A stretch of 64,000 nucleotides of DNA from an uncultured Rhodospirillaceae bacterium (GTDB lineage Bacteria > Pseudomonadota > Alphaproteobacteria > Rhodospirillales > Casp-alpha2): assembly GCA_913030825.1 (NCBI GenBank), contig CAJWCU010000004.1, positions 124,001-188,000 on the forward strand. Direction: 5' to 3'. The translations under genes and the position numbers were made by a program. Positions 63,888 through 64,000 of this stretch are shown here, one piece after another. The notes below the pieces were generated by a model that was given only the letters and a program-made list of their open reading frames with translations, searched no databases and was not told the DNA's origin. Every line of letters starts with the position of its first letter. Position 1 is the first letter of the stretch.

Positions 63888-64000
63888 GTGTTTCTTAGAA
63901 AAGAGAAACTCGCGTCCGGCCGTGGCGGCGCGTTCCGTGAACTTGATGCGGTTCCGGCCGCGTTGATGTGTTGTGATTTGCCGGATTTCCGGATTGTCTA
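63888..64000 (+). CDS. PAS-domain protein, N-terminal fragment
   Basis: A partial gene cut by the right edge: GTG 63888 after AAGGGGGAG. The 37 visible codons read MFLRKEKLASGRGGAFRELD then AVPAALMCCDLPDFRIV, typical of the start of a PAS domain in chemoreceptors or sensor kinases. If it is a kinase it could be the partner of the FixJ-like regulator, but the type cannot be told from this fragment. Confidence 0.6.
   Translation, partial: MFLRKEKLASGRGGAFRELDAVPAALMCCDLPDFRIV

Noticed and set aside
63733-63966. 77-codon frame near the right edge
   Set aside because: Basic, low-quality sequence without a ribosome-binding site, and it overlaps the well-supported GTG start of the PAS protein.

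Overview
The window looks like one contiguous piece of the chromosome of a high-GC alphaproteobacterium, most likely a Rhodospirillales-type free-living aerobe. The reasons are GapR (DUF2312), DUF983, DUF1289, UPF0262, a ctaC-ctaD-ctaG-ctaE oxidase operon, a class I PHA synthase and an mlaEFD operon, with alphaproteobacterial protein character throughout. I saw no insertion sequence, prophage, CRISPR array or rRNA. One tRNA gene, tRNA-Thr(GGT), is present.

Positions 1-11200 hold respiration genes arranged as two divergent operons. Leftward run a 29-residue membrane peptide, a DUF420 protein, a heme-copper-oxidase-like membrane protein that lacks two expected CuB histidines, ctaB (heme O synthase), an M32 carboxypeptidase, thrC and the start of an M16 peptidase. 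Rightward run ctaC, ctaD, ctaG and ctaE, closed by a strong terminator, then a DUF983 gene.

Positions 11200-32998 are mostly housekeeping and signalling: a single-domain globin; a tightly overlapping SLC13 permease / GDCCVxC mini-protein / MFS operon; phaC; a chemoreceptor; a fused PP2C-phosphatase/anti-sigma-kinase protein with its STAS partner directly before the Mla lipid-transport operon; an RNA m5U methyltransferase; gapR; an orphan response regulator; a Nudix / YbdK / N-formylglutamate-amidohydrolase operon; and two exporters with gloA.

Positions 33024-48106 form a sulfur-oxidation island: a YeeE/YedE transporter, a periplasmic DsrE protein, a flavocytochrome c sulfide dehydrogenase flavoprotein, soxS, soxXYZA | soxBV, an unknown exported protein, soxW, soxCD and a two-cysteine ArsR regulator of the BigR/SqrR type. 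Together they encode a complete periplasmic Sox thiosulfate-oxidation system including SoxCD. A+T-rich promoter islands, one with a perfect ATTC-N8-GAAT palindrome, recur between the sox transcription units. A strong terminator lies inside the cluster between soxA and soxB.

Positions 48107-64000 hold an unknown Ala/Gly-rich gene behind a sigma-54-type promoter, tRNA-Thr, a divergent argininosuccinate-lyase-like gene, murA, a PhyH oxygenase with an alpha/beta hydrolase, hisG-hisD-UPF0262-LMW phosphatase, and an unusual methyltransferase/D-Ala-D-Ala-ligase-like fusion next to two small unknown proteins and a LysR regulator. The end carries a FixJ-like response regulator and the first codons of a PAS-domain protein.

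The best candidates for something undescribed are the methyltransferase/ATP-grasp fusion neighbourhood, the degenerate oxidase/DUF420/microprotein unit, and the unknown exported protein that shares a perfect operator with soxW. Functions are assigned by reading motifs and family resemblance only; no database search was run.
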